NCBI GenBank assembly: GCA_012972825.1
Contig: JABDHL010000002.1
Span: 1 to 50,872, forward strand
Direction of reading: 5' to 3'
DNA length: 50,872 bases
Origin: Chlorobiaceae bacterium
GTDB taxonomy: Bacteria; Bacteroidota; Chlorobiia; Chlorobiales; Chlorobiaceae
The translations under genes were made by a program, and so were the position numbers. This document shows, one piece after another, positions 38,349-47,131 of this stretch. Below the pieces are notes generated by a model, which worked only from the letters and a program-made list of their open reading frames with translations, ran no database searches and was not told the origin of the DNA. Position 1 is the first letter of the stretch, and each line of letters starts with the position of its first letter.

Positions 38349-38927
38349 TCATAAAATATACCTCAGACAGAAAGAGACGCCGGATGAGATAAACTCCCAG
38401 AAGGGCTGGCCACAATATTTGAAATAGTCGCCCTGATCGGAAATCCTGGTCTTTCCATAACAGCATCCATTGACAGCTACAACATGAATCCCAGAATTGC
38501 TGGTGCGTAACGTTTTTGCTGCTGTTTTGAAGTCGGACTTCATTTTGGCAATCTGACTGCTGTTACCCCAATTCGGACCTGATTTGATAGTGACGATGAA
38601 ACGCTTACCATCCTTATCAAACTCAAGGTCGACTCCGGGAATACCGGATTTCCAACCTCCATAGACCTTTCCGTTGATAAAAATTGCCAGTCCCTCCAGC
38701 CAGTCACCAAAAACGGTCTCCTCATTTGATGAAATATGGGCATCAACCAGCCCTCTGACAATCTCTTCAGCAGTAAGAACGAACTTTGCTTTAAATAAAT
38801 AAGGGTTCTTCCTTTTCAATACTTTGGAGAGGCTCAAATCGTCAAGAGTTGCGATTCTCTTCTGATGAAAAGTACCGATATTCTCTTCAACGTATGTCGA
38901 GACGTCGCTCAGGGCAAGTGGAGTCAT
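38349..38927 (-). CDS. PmeII-like type II restriction endonuclease, probably 3'-truncated
   Basis: The 192-residue protein resembles the PmeII family: an N-terminal TPLALSDVSTYVEENIG, then VLKRKNPYLFKAK, VDAHISSNEETVFGDWLEGLA, and a PD-(D/E)xK-like core with GIPGVDLEF (~102) followed by VTIKSGPNWGNS (~116). The ending after CGQPFWEF reads ISSGVSFCLRYIL and then stops. I recall relatives continuing a few dozen residues, so the 3' end looks lost by deletion or frameshift; alternatives are a short natural form. It overlaps the methyltransferase gene by 41 bases, the usual tight layout of a restriction-modification pair. Activity is uncertain. Confidence 0.75.
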   Translation of the reverse strand: MTPLALSDVSTYVEENIGTFHQKRIATLDDLSLSKVLKRKNPYLFKAKFVLTAEEIVRGLVDAHISSNEETVFGDWLEGLAIFINGKVYGGWKSGIPGVDLEFDKDGKRFIVTIKSGPNWGNSSQIAKMKSDFKTAAKTLRTSNSGIHVVAVNGCCYGKTRISDQGDYFKYCGQPFWEFISSGVSFCLRYIL

Positions 38928-39765
38928 AATCGTCTCTTTTTTCCAGAAGATAAAGTTCTACAGGTTTCAACTCTTTTTGTACCATGGAGTAGTACTCCTC
39001 TACAATTTCAATGCCGATAGAGTGCCTTTTCAATTTTTGCGCCACCGCGTTGGTCGTCCCTGACCCCATGAATGGATCCATGACGGTATCGCCCTCTTTG
39101 GTGAAAAGCTTGATAAACCATTCGGGAAGAGCTTCAGGAAATGCTGCACTGTGTTTCTTATTGTTGCACTCGGTAGCAAGGTGCAGCACGTTTGTGGGAT
39201 AGGCCATCTCCCGATCAAGCCAATTAGAGATGTTTTTTCCAAACCCGCTCCCTACCTTTGACGTATCCCGTACTTTATCAGTATCACTCAGGTTTTTAAG
39301 CCGGCTCTTCGACCAGTCGCCCATCGGCACCATAACAGCTTGCTGGTTCATGTAAAATTGTTTGCTTTTGTTGAACTGGAGCAGCCTTTCCCATGAGTCC
39401 CTGAAGCGGTTTGGCCATTTGCCGGGGTAACAATTTTTTTTATGCCATATAAACTCTTCAGTCCAGAACCACCCTTGTTTTCTCATCTCCAAAATGAGCT
39501 CCATCACATAGGTGCTCCGTTCGCCATTGACAACCTTTTCTTTGATGTTCAGAACAAAGGTACCTGTGGGCCTGAGTACTCTCAGGAGTTGTTTTGATAT
39601 CGGTAAAAACCACTCAACGTAGTCGTCCGGATGAAAGCCGCCATAGGTCTGCTTTCTCTGATCAGCGTATGGCGGTGAGGTAAATATCAAGTCTACCGAA
39701 TCGTCTGGCAGAACATTGAGTACTTCTATGCAGTCTCCAAGATGGAGATCCGTTATTATTTCCAT
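38887..39765 (-). CDS. Type II DNA methyltransferase (beta class, TSPPY motif)
   Basis: About 292 residues from ATG 39765. Motif IV comes first, FTSPPYADQRKQTYGG (~30), and motif I lies near the C-terminus, DPFMGSGTTNAVA (~230), which is the beta-class order. TSPPY can mean N4-cytosine or N6-adenine methylation. The gene overlaps the downstream restriction gene by 41 bases, and together they make a type II system between mutS2 and an alcohol dehydrogenase. If the nuclease is inactive this may now be a solitary methyltransferase. The TTG two codons upstream was not chosen. Confidence 0.88.
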   Translation of the reverse strand: MEIITDLHLGDCIEVLNVLPDDSVDLIFTSPPYADQRKQTYGGFHPDDYVEWFLPISKQLLRVLRPTGTFVLNIKEKVVNGERSTYVMELILEMRKQGWFWTEEFIWHKKNCYPGKWPNRFRDSWERLLQFNKSKQFYMNQQAVMVPMGDWSKSRLKNLSDTDKVRDTSKVGSGFGKNISNWLDREMAYPTNVLHLATECNNKKHSAAFPEALPEWFIKLFTKEGDTVMDPFMGSGTTNAVAQKLKRHSIGIEIVEEYYSMVQKELKPVELYLLEKRDDYDSTCPERRLDIR

Positions 39766-39850
39766 GGGCAAGCGTTCAAAGGCATACGATGTACATTATT
39801 TCGGATTATTACAGCATAACCGGTTACCAGGTGTCAAAGCATCCCACCAT

Positions 39851-40906
39851 TCAGGGATGGGTCTCCTTGAGGCTGGCGATATCAATAACAAATCGGTAGC
39901 GCACATCACTCTTGAGCACCCGTTCATAAGCCTCATTGACCTTTTGAACAGGGATCACTTCGACATCAGACAATACACCATGCTCTGCACAAAAATCAAG
40001 CATCTCCTGTGTTTCCCGGATACCGCCAATCAGTGAACCAGAGAGATGTCGGCGCTGCATGACCAGCGGGGCTGCAGAAAGTGGAACGGGTTCTGGAATG
40101 CCTACAAGCACCATGGTACCGTCACGTTTCAAGAGCCCAAGACAGGCGTTGTAATCGTGCATGGCAGAAACCGTATCAAGAATAAAATTAAAACGCTTTT
40201 CGTTCTCCCTGAAGGAGTTCTCGTTGCTGGTGACCACAAAATCGTCTGCACCAAGGGCAAGGGCATCATCCCGTTTGCCTGGAGAATGGCTCAGGACAGT
40301 CACCCTTGCCCCCATCGCCTTTGCAATTTTCACCCCCATATGACCAAGACCACCCAGCCCCAGAATGGCTACTTCATCACCAGGCTTGACTCCAAAGTGC
40401 TTCAATGGCGAATAGGTGGTTATTCCTGCACAGAGAAGGGGCGCAACCCTTTCAAGCGGCATGCCGGAAGGTATGCGAAGCACGTAATCCTCATTCACCG
40501 TAATGCGGGTGGAGTATCCACCATAGGTCGGGGTTTTGCCATCACGTTCATAACCATTGTAGGTGACACTCATTCCCTCCTCGCAAAACTGTTCCTCACC
40601 CTCACGGCAGGCTTCGCATTCACGGCAGGAGTCGATAAAGCAGCCGACTCCGACGGTATCACCAACCTTCCATTTGGTGACATGGCCACCTGTCCTGACT
40701 ACCGTTCCAACAATTTCATGTCCGGGAACCATGGGAAAAATGGAACCACCCCATTCATCACGGGCCTGGTGAATGTCGGAATGACAGATACCGCAATAAA
40801 GAATATCGATCAACACATCATGGGCCCCTGGTTCACGGCGAATAATTTCATAAGGTTCAATTGGCGCTTTTGCGGCCTTTGCGGCATAAGCTGGAGTATG
40901 TAACAT
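39851..40906 (-). CDS. Zinc-dependent alcohol dehydrogenase (YahK/CAD-like)
   Basis: About 351 residues from the ATG at 40906, which has AAGAAG just upstream. The catalytic zinc ligands are in CGICHSDIH and the following GHE, the structural zinc ligands in CRECEACREGEEQFC, and the cofactor fold GLGGLGHMGVK follows. This is the cinnamyl-alcohol/aldehyde-reductase-like branch of MDR enzymes, often NADP-specific. Substrate unknown. The frame extends further upstream with a hydrophobic leader lacking homology. It is not in an obvious operon. Confidence 0.92.
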   Translation of the reverse strand: MLHTPAYAAKAAKAPIEPYEIIRREPGAHDVLIDILYCGICHSDIHQARDEWGGSIFPMVPGHEIVGTVVRTGGHVTKWKVGDTVGVGCFIDSCRECEACREGEEQFCEEGMSVTYNGYERDGKTPTYGGYSTRITVNEDYVLRIPSGMPLERVAPLLCAGITTYSPLKHFGVKPGDEVAILGLGGLGHMGVKIAKAMGARVTVLSHSPGKRDDALALGADDFVVTSNENSFRENEKRFNFILDTVSAMHDYNACLGLLKRDGTMVLVGIPEPVPLSAAPLVMQRRHLSGSLIGGIRETQEMLDFCAEHGVLSDVEVIPVQKVNEAYERVLKSDVRYRFVIDIASLKETHP

Positions 40907-41079
40907 GGTTTCTTCTTGTTTTGTGTTGGCGCAATATAATAGTAATAAATAGCAGATCACTCTGATTTTTAAGATATAAGATTATCTCCTATACATCCGC
41001 GGGATGCTGAAAGTTTTATCCTTTTCATTTTTTCATTACCTTCGCTTAAGAAAAGGAAAAAAACCATTGTCTGACTCCC

Positions 41080-41790
41080 ATGAGATTAGCTGTTAATATT
41101 GATCACATTGCAACACTGCGCAACGCCCGCAATGAGTTTGAGCCCGACCCGGTTGCCGCTGCCCTGCTTGCCGAAAAAAGCGGAGCAGCAGGCATTGTAT
41201 GCCACCTGCGGGAAGACCGCCGACACATCAGAGACAACGACCTGCAGCGACTCCGGCATGCAGTGACCACCAAGCTCGATCTTGAAATGGCCATGACGCA
41301 GGAGATGCAGCATATAGCTTTGCAGACGAAACCCGAGCTCATCACCCTTGTACCCGAAAAGAGAGAGGAACTCACGACCGAGGGCGGTTTTAACATTACC
41401 ACTCACTACAATACACTGGTTGAATTTCTGAAACCGTTCAAAGCCGCAGGAATAGAGAGCAGCATCTTTATTGAGCCCGACCAGAAAGCCATCGACCTTG
41501 CCGCGAACGCAGGTGCCGATCTTGTTGAGCTCCACACCGGTTCCTACGCACTGAAAACAAATGATGAGGATAGAGCCTTTGAACTGCAAAGAATCCGTGA
41601 AGCTGCCACCTATGCAAAAAGCATCGGTCTGAAGGTCGTTGCGGGACATGGTCTCAACTACCTGAACATCGCACCGTTTAAAGACATTGCAGAAATCGAG
41701 GAAGTCAGCATCGGTCATGCCATCATTGCCCGTGCTGTGCTGTCAGGCCTTGATGAGGCGATCAGGGAACTCCTCCTCATCATTCAGTAG
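41080..41790 (+). CDS. pdxJ: Pyridoxine 5'-phosphate synthase
   Basis: The 236-residue TIM barrel starts [16 protein letters not shown], the family signature, and contains [12 protein letters not shown] and the C-terminal GHGLNYLNI segment. PdxJ condenses DXP with 3-amino-2-oxopropyl phosphate to form pyridoxine 5'-phosphate; DXP is the product of Dxs encoded in this window. Ends 4 bases before the rdgB start codon, so the two are probably co-transcribed. No clear ribosome-binding site. Confidence 0.97.
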   Translation: MRLAVNIDHIATLRNARNEFEPDPVAAALLAEKSGAAGIVCHLREDRRHIRDNDLQRLRHAVTTKLDLEMAMTQEMQHIALQTKPELITLVPEKREELTTEGGFNITTHYNTLVEFLKPFKAAGIESSIFIEPDQKAIDLAANAGADLVELHTGSYALKTNDEDRAFELQRIREAATYAKSIGLKVVAGHGLNYLNIAPFKDIAEIEEVSIGHAIIARAVLSGLDEAIRELLLIIQ

Positions 41791-41794
41791 AGCC

Positions 41795-42478
41795 ATGCCA
41801 GAAACTGCCGAGAGCACCATTACCATCATCCTGGCCACAGGCAACAGGGACAAGGTCAATGAACTCCGCCCGCTGCTTGAAAACATCACACCCCTGTTCA
41901 GAGTAAAAACACTCAAAGAGCTGGAGGTTGAGGTTGACATCGAGGAGACAGAAAAAACGCTGGAAGGCAACGCTCTCCTTAAAGCAAGAACCATTTTCAG
42001 CATGCTCTCGGAACGATTTCCCTCCATGATTGCCCTTGCGGACGATACAGGTCTTGAAGTGGATGCACTGCAAGGGGCACCCGGTGTATACTCCGCACGC
42101 TATGCCCCCACTACCGATGGCAAATCTCCGACCTATCAAGAGAACGTTTGGCATCTGCTCCACTGCATGAAGGGTATTGCCGACAGAAACGCCCGATTCC
42201 GCACAGTCATCGCTATGAAAGGCTCTATCCATTCCGGAGATGAGCAATTCGAGCTAGAGCACACTGCCGATGGTGTTGTTTCAGGCAGCATCACCCTTGA
42301 ACAAAAAGGAACCTCAGGGTTTGGCTATGATCCCGTATTTCGGGTTCACTCAACAGCCAAGACCTATGCGGAAATGAGCACTTCCGAAAAGAACACCCTC
42401 AGCCACCGCGCCCTGGCCATCCAGAAAGCCATTACCGACCTCAAGAACATTCTTGAAAAAAAATTGACATTGCGCTGA
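41795..42478 (+). CDS. rdgB: RdgB/HAM1 non-canonical purine NTP pyrophosphatase
   Basis: About 227 residues from ATG 41795, which directly follows the pdxJ stop. Motifs are ILATGNRDKVNE, ALADDTGLEVDALQGAPGVYSARYA and GTSGFGYDPVF, standard for the family that hydrolyses dITP and XTP to monophosphates. The frame is open further upstream within pdxJ but without conserved sequence. Slightly longer than the E. coli protein (197). Confidence 0.95.
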   Translation: MPETAESTITIILATGNRDKVNELRPLLENITPLFRVKTLKELEVEVDIEETEKTLEGNALLKARTIFSMLSERFPSMIALADDTGLEVDALQGAPGVYSARYAPTTDGKSPTYQENVWHLLHCMKGIADRNARFRTVIAMKGSIHSGDEQFELEHTADGVVSGSITLEQKGTSGFGYDPVFRVHSTAKTYAEMSTSEKNTLSHRALAIQKAITDLKNILEKKLTLR

Positions 42479-42610
42479 AGACTCCTCATGTCCTGCCCTT
42501 TTTCGATGCAACGTTTAGGCGTGAAAAATAATTCTCTTTTGTAAGTGAAGCGGTTGGGAAATTTTTCTTATATACAGGTAACACAATTTAACATAATTAA
42601 TAAACCAGCC

Positions 42611-43471
42611 ATGCCATACAGCTTGACAAGCGTAGGGCATAATGGCTTTGAAAAAGCAGACTTACATATTCATACTAAATGTTCAGACGGGATCTTTACG
42701 CCGGAAGAAATAATTCTGAAAGCATCGAATTCCGGACTGAAGGCCATAAGTATTACTGACCATGATTCTGTTTTAGGTATTGACAAAGCAAAGCCATTAG
42801 CCTTACTTAAAGGCATTGAGCTTATTCCTGGTGTAGAAATGAGCTCGACGTACAAGGGCTATGATATTCATATCCTTGGTTATTTTTTCAATTATCAGCA
42901 TTCCGAGCTGAAACAATATCTTGATCACTGCCGTCACCTGCGCACCGAAAGGGCTGAGCGCATGGTAAGCAAACTCGCCAAAATGGGGGTAAAAATCGGC
43001 ATTGAGCAGATTATTGTCAAAGCTCAGAATGGAAGTGTGGGACGACCCCATATTGCCGCAGTGCTTCAGGACGTTGGCTATGTCAAAAGCTTCAGTGAAG
43101 CGTTCAGCAAATATCTCGGTTCTCACAGTCCGGCTTATGTTAAAAGCATAGAAACGCATCCGGCAGATGTCATTGCGCTGATCAATAATGCGTCAGGACT
43201 CTCTTTTCTTGCCCATCCGGCTCAGAATGTTTCCGATGAGACGCTTAAACAGCTCATCACCTTCGGGCTTGACGGCATAGAAATTGTGCATCCTTCTCAC
43301 GACGCCTACCGGCAGAATTACTACCGAGAAATTGCAAACGAGTACTTTTTACTCTTTTCAGGAGGTTCCGACTATCATGGAATGAGAGAGCGCGATGAAG
43401 ACACCTTCGGCAAGGTTACCATACCATGCGAATGGGTAACTAAAATGAAAAGCAGGCTTTTACAGGCATAA
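42611..43471 (+). CDS. PHP-domain phosphoesterase (YciV/RNase AM-like)
   Basis: About 286 residues with the PHP metal motifs ADLHIHTKCSDG, ISITDHDSV, GVEMSS, RPHIAAVL, FLAHPAQ and GGSDYHG. These belong to the YciV/TrpH group, which hydrolyses 3',5'-nucleotide bisphosphates and trims 5' ends of RNA. ATG 42611 is chosen; an upstream GTG at 42545 would add residues without homology. It is followed by the mla cluster after 29 bases, with no visible functional connection. Confidence 0.9.
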   Translation: MPYSLTSVGHNGFEKADLHIHTKCSDGIFTPEEIILKASNSGLKAISITDHDSVLGIDKAKPLALLKGIELIPGVEMSSTYKGYDIHILGYFFNYQHSELKQYLDHCRHLRTERAERMVSKLAKMGVKIGIEQIIVKAQNGSVGRPHIAAVLQDVGYVKSFSEAFSKYLGSHSPAYVKSIETHPADVIALINNASGLSFLAHPAQNVSDETLKQLITFGLDGIEIVHPSHDAYRQNYYREIANEYFLLFSGGSDYHGMRERDEDTFGKVTIPCEWVTKMKSRLLQA

Positions 43472-43500
43472 ACCAAGATGTTCGGACAATTGATAACGAT

Positions 43501-44295
43501 ATGCTGCTAACCTTCGCGCGTAACCAGGAAAAAGCAATTGCCGTGTGGCTGAAAAATTTTATCCTCACCATGCAGGAGTTTTTTCTTTTCTCAGTCAGGG
43601 CATTCATCTCTTTTCCAAAAGTAAAACGCTATTGGAGGGATGTGCTTGATCAGGCCTCCATTTGCGGCACCGACTCAATCCCCATCGTTCTCGTCAGCGC
43701 CATCTCTATCGGATCGCTTCTTGCCATTGAGGTTGGAAACCTTCTTGAAGACTTCGGTGCAAAAACCATGCTGGGACGATCAACCTCCCTCACGGTTATC
43801 CGCGAACTCGGACCCCTCCTTATGGGACTGATGCTCTCGGCACGGTTCGGGTCAAGAAACGGTGCCGAACTCGGTGCCATGCAGATCTCTGAACAGATCG
43901 ATGCACTGCGCGCTTTCGGCACAGACCCCGTTGCAAAACTGGTCATGCCCCGTCTTGTTGCCGCACTCATCATGTTCCTGCCCTTGACCGCTCTCTCGGA
44001 CTATGCCGGCCTGCAAAGTGCCGCATATATGGCCGAACACTATCATCGACTCGATCCAGGCATATTCTGGAACGCCGTCTATCCACGACTTGCACCCAAA
44101 GATTTTGTGGTCGGCTTCCTTAAAGCGCCGGTTTTTGCCATCATCATAACGCTGGTCAGCAGCTTCAACGGGTTTTCTGCCCGGGGAGGCACTGCCGGTG
44201 TTGGTCGTTCCACCATTAAAGGGATTGTTGTTTCATCAGGACTGGTGCTGATTGCAAATTTTTACGTGTCAAAGATAGTGCTGGAAAACATGTGA
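43501..44295 (+). CDS. mlaE: MlaE-family ABC transporter permease
   Basis: The 264-residue inner-membrane protein has the MlaE signature REFG-like segment GSRNGAELGAMQISEQIDAL and AFGTDPVAKLVMPR, with about five helices and the C-terminal 'GTAGVGRSTIKGIVVSS'. MlaE, MlaF and MlaD form an ABC complex that carries phospholipids between inner and outer membranes. It is followed after 4 bases by the ATPase. No mlaB or mlaC is visible in the window. Confidence 0.93.
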   Translation: MLLTFARNQEKAIAVWLKNFILTMQEFFLFSVRAFISFPKVKRYWRDVLDQASICGTDSIPIVLVSAISIGSLLAIEVGNLLEDFGAKTMLGRSTSLTVIRELGPLLMGLMLSARFGSRNGAELGAMQISEQIDALRAFGTDPVAKLVMPRLVAALIMFLPLTALSDYAGLQSAAYMAEHYHRLDPGIFWNAVYPRLAPKDFVVGFLKAPVFAIIITLVSSFNGFSARGGTAGVGRSTIKGIVVSSGLVLIANFYVSKIVLENM

Positions 44296-44299
44296 ATGC

Positions 44300-45034
44300 A
44301 TGATTGAATTACGAGAGGTCAGTTTGAAATACGGCGACAAAGAGATTCTGAAAAACGTCTCTCTTACCGTCAGGGACAACACCATCAAAGCAATTCTGGG
44401 ACCAAGCGGCGTCGGAAAAAGCACGATTCTCAAACTGATGCTCGGTCTTATCAAACCGAACAATGGACAGGTCATTATTGACGGCACCGATATCACCAAC
44501 ATGAAGGAGTCAAGCCTCTACTCCATACGCCGCAAAATGGGTATGGTTTTTCAGGGAAATGCACTCTTTGATTCCCTCACCATCAGCCAGAACCTCGGGT
44601 TTTTTCTCCGTGAAAACATGAAGCTCCCGGAGGATGAGATTAGCCGCAGAGTTACAGAACAGATTCAATTTGCAGGGCTGGAAGGCTATGAAGACCAGCT
44701 TCCCGAAAGCCTGAGTGGCGGAATGCGCCGAAGGGTGGCTATAGGAAGAGCACTTATCTTTAAACCACATATGATTCTGTTTGATGAACCTACTGCAGGA
44801 CTTGACCCGGTCAGCTCAAAAAAAATCCTGTCGCTCATCAGCTCCCTGAGGCACAACAATAACCTTGGCGCCGTTATTGTTACCCATATTATTGATGATG
44901 TCTTTAATGTCGCGGACTGTGTTGCCGTCCTCTATCAGGGGGAAATCATTTTTGACGATGTCACGGAAAAACTTCACGAGGCACAGCATCCCTTTATACG
45001 CTCAATTCTCTCTGACAAAATTCTTGAACAATAA
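44300..45034 (+). CDS. mlaF: MlaF-type ABC transporter ATPase
   Basis: The 244-residue ATPase has Walker A GPSGVGKST (~36), signature LSGGMRRRVAIGRAL (~137) and Walker B MILFDEPTAGLDP (~158). The RRR-containing signature is typical of MlaF. It powers phospholipid transport together with MlaE (4 bases upstream) and MlaD (21 bases downstream). Confidence 0.93.
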   Translation: MIELREVSLKYGDKEILKNVSLTVRDNTIKAILGPSGVGKSTILKLMLGLIKPNNGQVIIDGTDITNMKESSLYSIRRKMGMVFQGNALFDSLTISQNLGFFLRENMKLPEDEISRRVTEQIQFAGLEGYEDQLPESLSGGMRRRVAIGRALIFKPHMILFDEPTAGLDPVSSKKILSLISSLRHNNNLGAVIVTHIIDDVFNVADCVAVLYQGEIIFDDVTEKLHEAQHPFIRSILSDKILEQ

Positions 45035-45055
45035 CATCCTTAAGACGTTACCTGT

Positions 45056-45934
45056 ATGAAAAATCCGAACGCTTTGAAATGGAGCGATCTGAGAACCGGA
45101 ATTTTTTTCATTTTCGGCATCGGTTTTGCCGCTTACATCGGACTGGTTGTCGGTAAAAACTCAAACCTGTTCTCTGGGATCACAACAGTAAAAATACTTT
45201 CCCGAGACGTTCAAAGCTTAGCCGAAAACAACTTTGTCTCTGTATCAGGCAAAAAAATAGGCACGGTATCAAAAATGAATTTTGTCACACACAACGATTC
45301 ACTTTACGTTGTCGCTGACTTGAGACTGAAACAGGAGTTTGCTGTACTGGTCACGAAGGATTCCAAAGCCACCATTAAATCCCTGGGAGTCCTCGGCGAT
45401 AAATATGTTGATATCAAAACCGGCAAGGGGCCTGCTGTAACAGAAGGAGATTTTATAGCCCTTACGACTGAAGATGGCCTTGCCAACATTACCAGCAAAG
45501 CAAGTCTGACCTTTGAAAAAATCAATACCATGCTTGACAACCTGAACAGCGGTAAAGGTATGGCAGGAAGACTTATTTCGGATGAAAAAATGGGGAGGGA
45601 GCTTGCGGAAACCATAAGCAGCCTGAAAGCCACTACAGCTGAACTCTCCGCGCTTTCAAAGAAAGCATCGCATGGAAACGGACTTCTTCCGAAGCTTCTC
45701 AATGATAAGGCTATGGCGAAAAATACCGAAGAGACCATCGAAAATCTTAACCAGGCGGCATCAAAAACAGAATCCCTGATCACCAAGCTCAACAACGACA
45801 ACGGTACGCTTGGCCAGCTCTCCTCCAATCCGGCTCTCTACAACAACCTCTCCCGAACCCTGACATCGCTCGATTCAGTGCTCGTCGACCTGAAAGCACA
45901 TCCTCACCGTTATGTCAAAATCTCGCTTTTTTAA
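45056..45934 (+). CDS. mlaD: MlaD-type MCE-domain protein
   Basis: The 292-residue protein has one N-terminal membrane helix (~14-32, FFIFGIGFAAYIGLVV), an MCE domain with VSVSGKKIGTVSKM and GVLGDKYVDI, then a long helical C-terminal part with repeats of 'LLNDKAM..NTEETIENLNQAASKTESLI' type. MCE proteins form hexameric rings with lipid channels in the periplasm. It completes the mlaEFD operon. The next gene starts 18 bases later. Confidence 0.92.
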   Translation: MKNPNALKWSDLRTGIFFIFGIGFAAYIGLVVGKNSNLFSGITTVKILSRDVQSLAENNFVSVSGKKIGTVSKMNFVTHNDSLYVVADLRLKQEFAVLVTKDSKATIKSLGVLGDKYVDIKTGKGPAVTEGDFIALTTEDGLANITSKASLTFEKINTMLDNLNSGKGMAGRLISDEKMGRELAETISSLKATTAELSALSKKASHGNGLLPKLLNDKAMAKNTEETIENLNQAASKTESLITKLNNDNGTLGQLSSNPALYNNLSRTLTSLDSVLVDLKAHPHRYVKISLF

Positions 45935-45952
45935 CCCTTGGGGAAAAAGCTC

Positions 45953-47113
45953 ATGCAATCATTCCGTTTTTTTCTCGCAACTCTCTTCATCCTTGCCGAA
46001 TTAAGCACAGCAACCCCGGGTTCTGCAATGGCCTATGATTTCACACCCCTGGAAGCCACCATGAACAAAGCCGTCAGGGACTCTGTTTTTCCGGGTGCAA
46101 GCCTTGCCATTCTCTACAAAGGCAGGGTTGTTTTTCATAAGGCATTCGGACGGATGACCTATGACCTGCACAGCATGGCTGCCGATACAAGCACCATCTA
46201 TGATCTTGCGTCACTGACCAAAGCTGTTGCCACAACCAGCATTGCCATGCAGCTTGTCGAACGGGACTCGCTCAATCTTCAGTCGCCTGTTTCTCACTAC
46301 CTGCCTGCGTGTACCGGAAACGGGAAGGAAACAATCACCATAGAGCACCTCCTCCGACACACATCCGGACTGAGGGCACACACTCTCTTTTCAAAAACCT
46401 GCTCCTCTCCTGAACAGCTCTTCAGCAGCATTGCCGCCGATACCCTGCTTTCCATACCAGGTCATAAAACACTTTACAGTGATCTGGGCTTCATGCTCCT
46501 TGGCAGAATCATTGAAACCATCACCGGCAGCACACTCGACGCAAACTTTCATAACCGGTTTGCCGAACCACTCGGCATGAAATCAACCATGTTCACTCCT
46601 CCGCAATCGCTCATTTCGCATATTGCCCCGGTTGAAAAAGACAGCGTCTGGCCCTTCACTTTTCAACGTCCTCTCGTTCATGACCAGAATGCCGCCCTGC
46701 TTGGCGGAGTTGCCGGTCATGCAGGATTGTACTCATCAACCGGAGACCTGATCAGGATGGTAACCATGCTGATGCATGGAGGCACTGTAAACAACCATAC
46801 CTTTATCCATGCCGCAACACTGAAAAAGTTTCTCACACGCAAAGAGACTGAACGTGCATCGGGCTGGGACCTGCGTTCACTTGACGGACATTCTTCAGCA
46901 GGCGATTATTTTTCAAACAGCTCCTACGGTCATCTTGGCTACACCGGCACCAGCATCTGGATTGACCCTGAAAAAGAACTTGCTGTTATTTTACTCTCCA
47001 ACCGGGTCTATCCCTCGTCAGCCAACATTAAAATCAGAGCCTTCCGCCCCCTGCTCCACAACACCGTCGGCGACTGCCTTCGTCTGAAGAAAACCGCAGA
47101 CAACATCAATTGA
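45953..47113 (+). CDS. Exported serine hydrolase, class C beta-lactamase/penicillin-binding fold
   Basis: About 386 residues from ATG 45953, preceded by GGGG at suitable distance; the TTG at 45938 is not preferred. A signal peptide (MQSFRFFLATLFILAELSTA, likely cut near SAMA) is followed by the SxxK motif in DLASLTKAVA, a YSD in place of YxN (TLYSDLGFMLLG) and the GHLGYTGT segment that corresponds to the third motif. It may be a D-alanyl-D-alanine peptidase or esterase of the EstB type. Its position 18 bases after mlaD suggests co-transcription with the lipid transporter, but cell-envelope function in common is inference. Confidence 0.88.
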   Translation: MQSFRFFLATLFILAELSTATPGSAMAYDFTPLEATMNKAVRDSVFPGASLAILYKGRVVFHKAFGRMTYDLHSMAADTSTIYDLASLTKAVATTSIAMQLVERDSLNLQSPVSHYLPACTGNGKETITIEHLLRHTSGLRAHTLFSKTCSSPEQLFSSIAADTLLSIPGHKTLYSDLGFMLLGRIIETITGSTLDANFHNRFAEPLGMKSTMFTPPQSLISHIAPVEKDSVWPFTFQRPLVHDQNAALLGGVAGHAGLYSSTGDLIRMVTMLMHGGTVNNHTFIHAATLKKFLTRKETERASGWDLRSLDGHSSAGDYFSNSSYGHLGYTGTSIWIDPEKELAVILLSNRVYPSSANIKIRAFRPLLHNTVGDCLRLKKTADNIN

Positions 47114-47131
47114 GAAAGAGAAAAAGCTCGA

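Noticed and set aside
39840-39860. CATCCC/GGGATG hairpin at the dehydrogenase stop
   Set aside because: It overlaps the stop codon and has no T run; too weak to call a terminator.
40046-40903. 285-codon plus-strand frame
   Set aside because: Antisense to the alcohol dehydrogenase with intact zinc and cofactor motifs.
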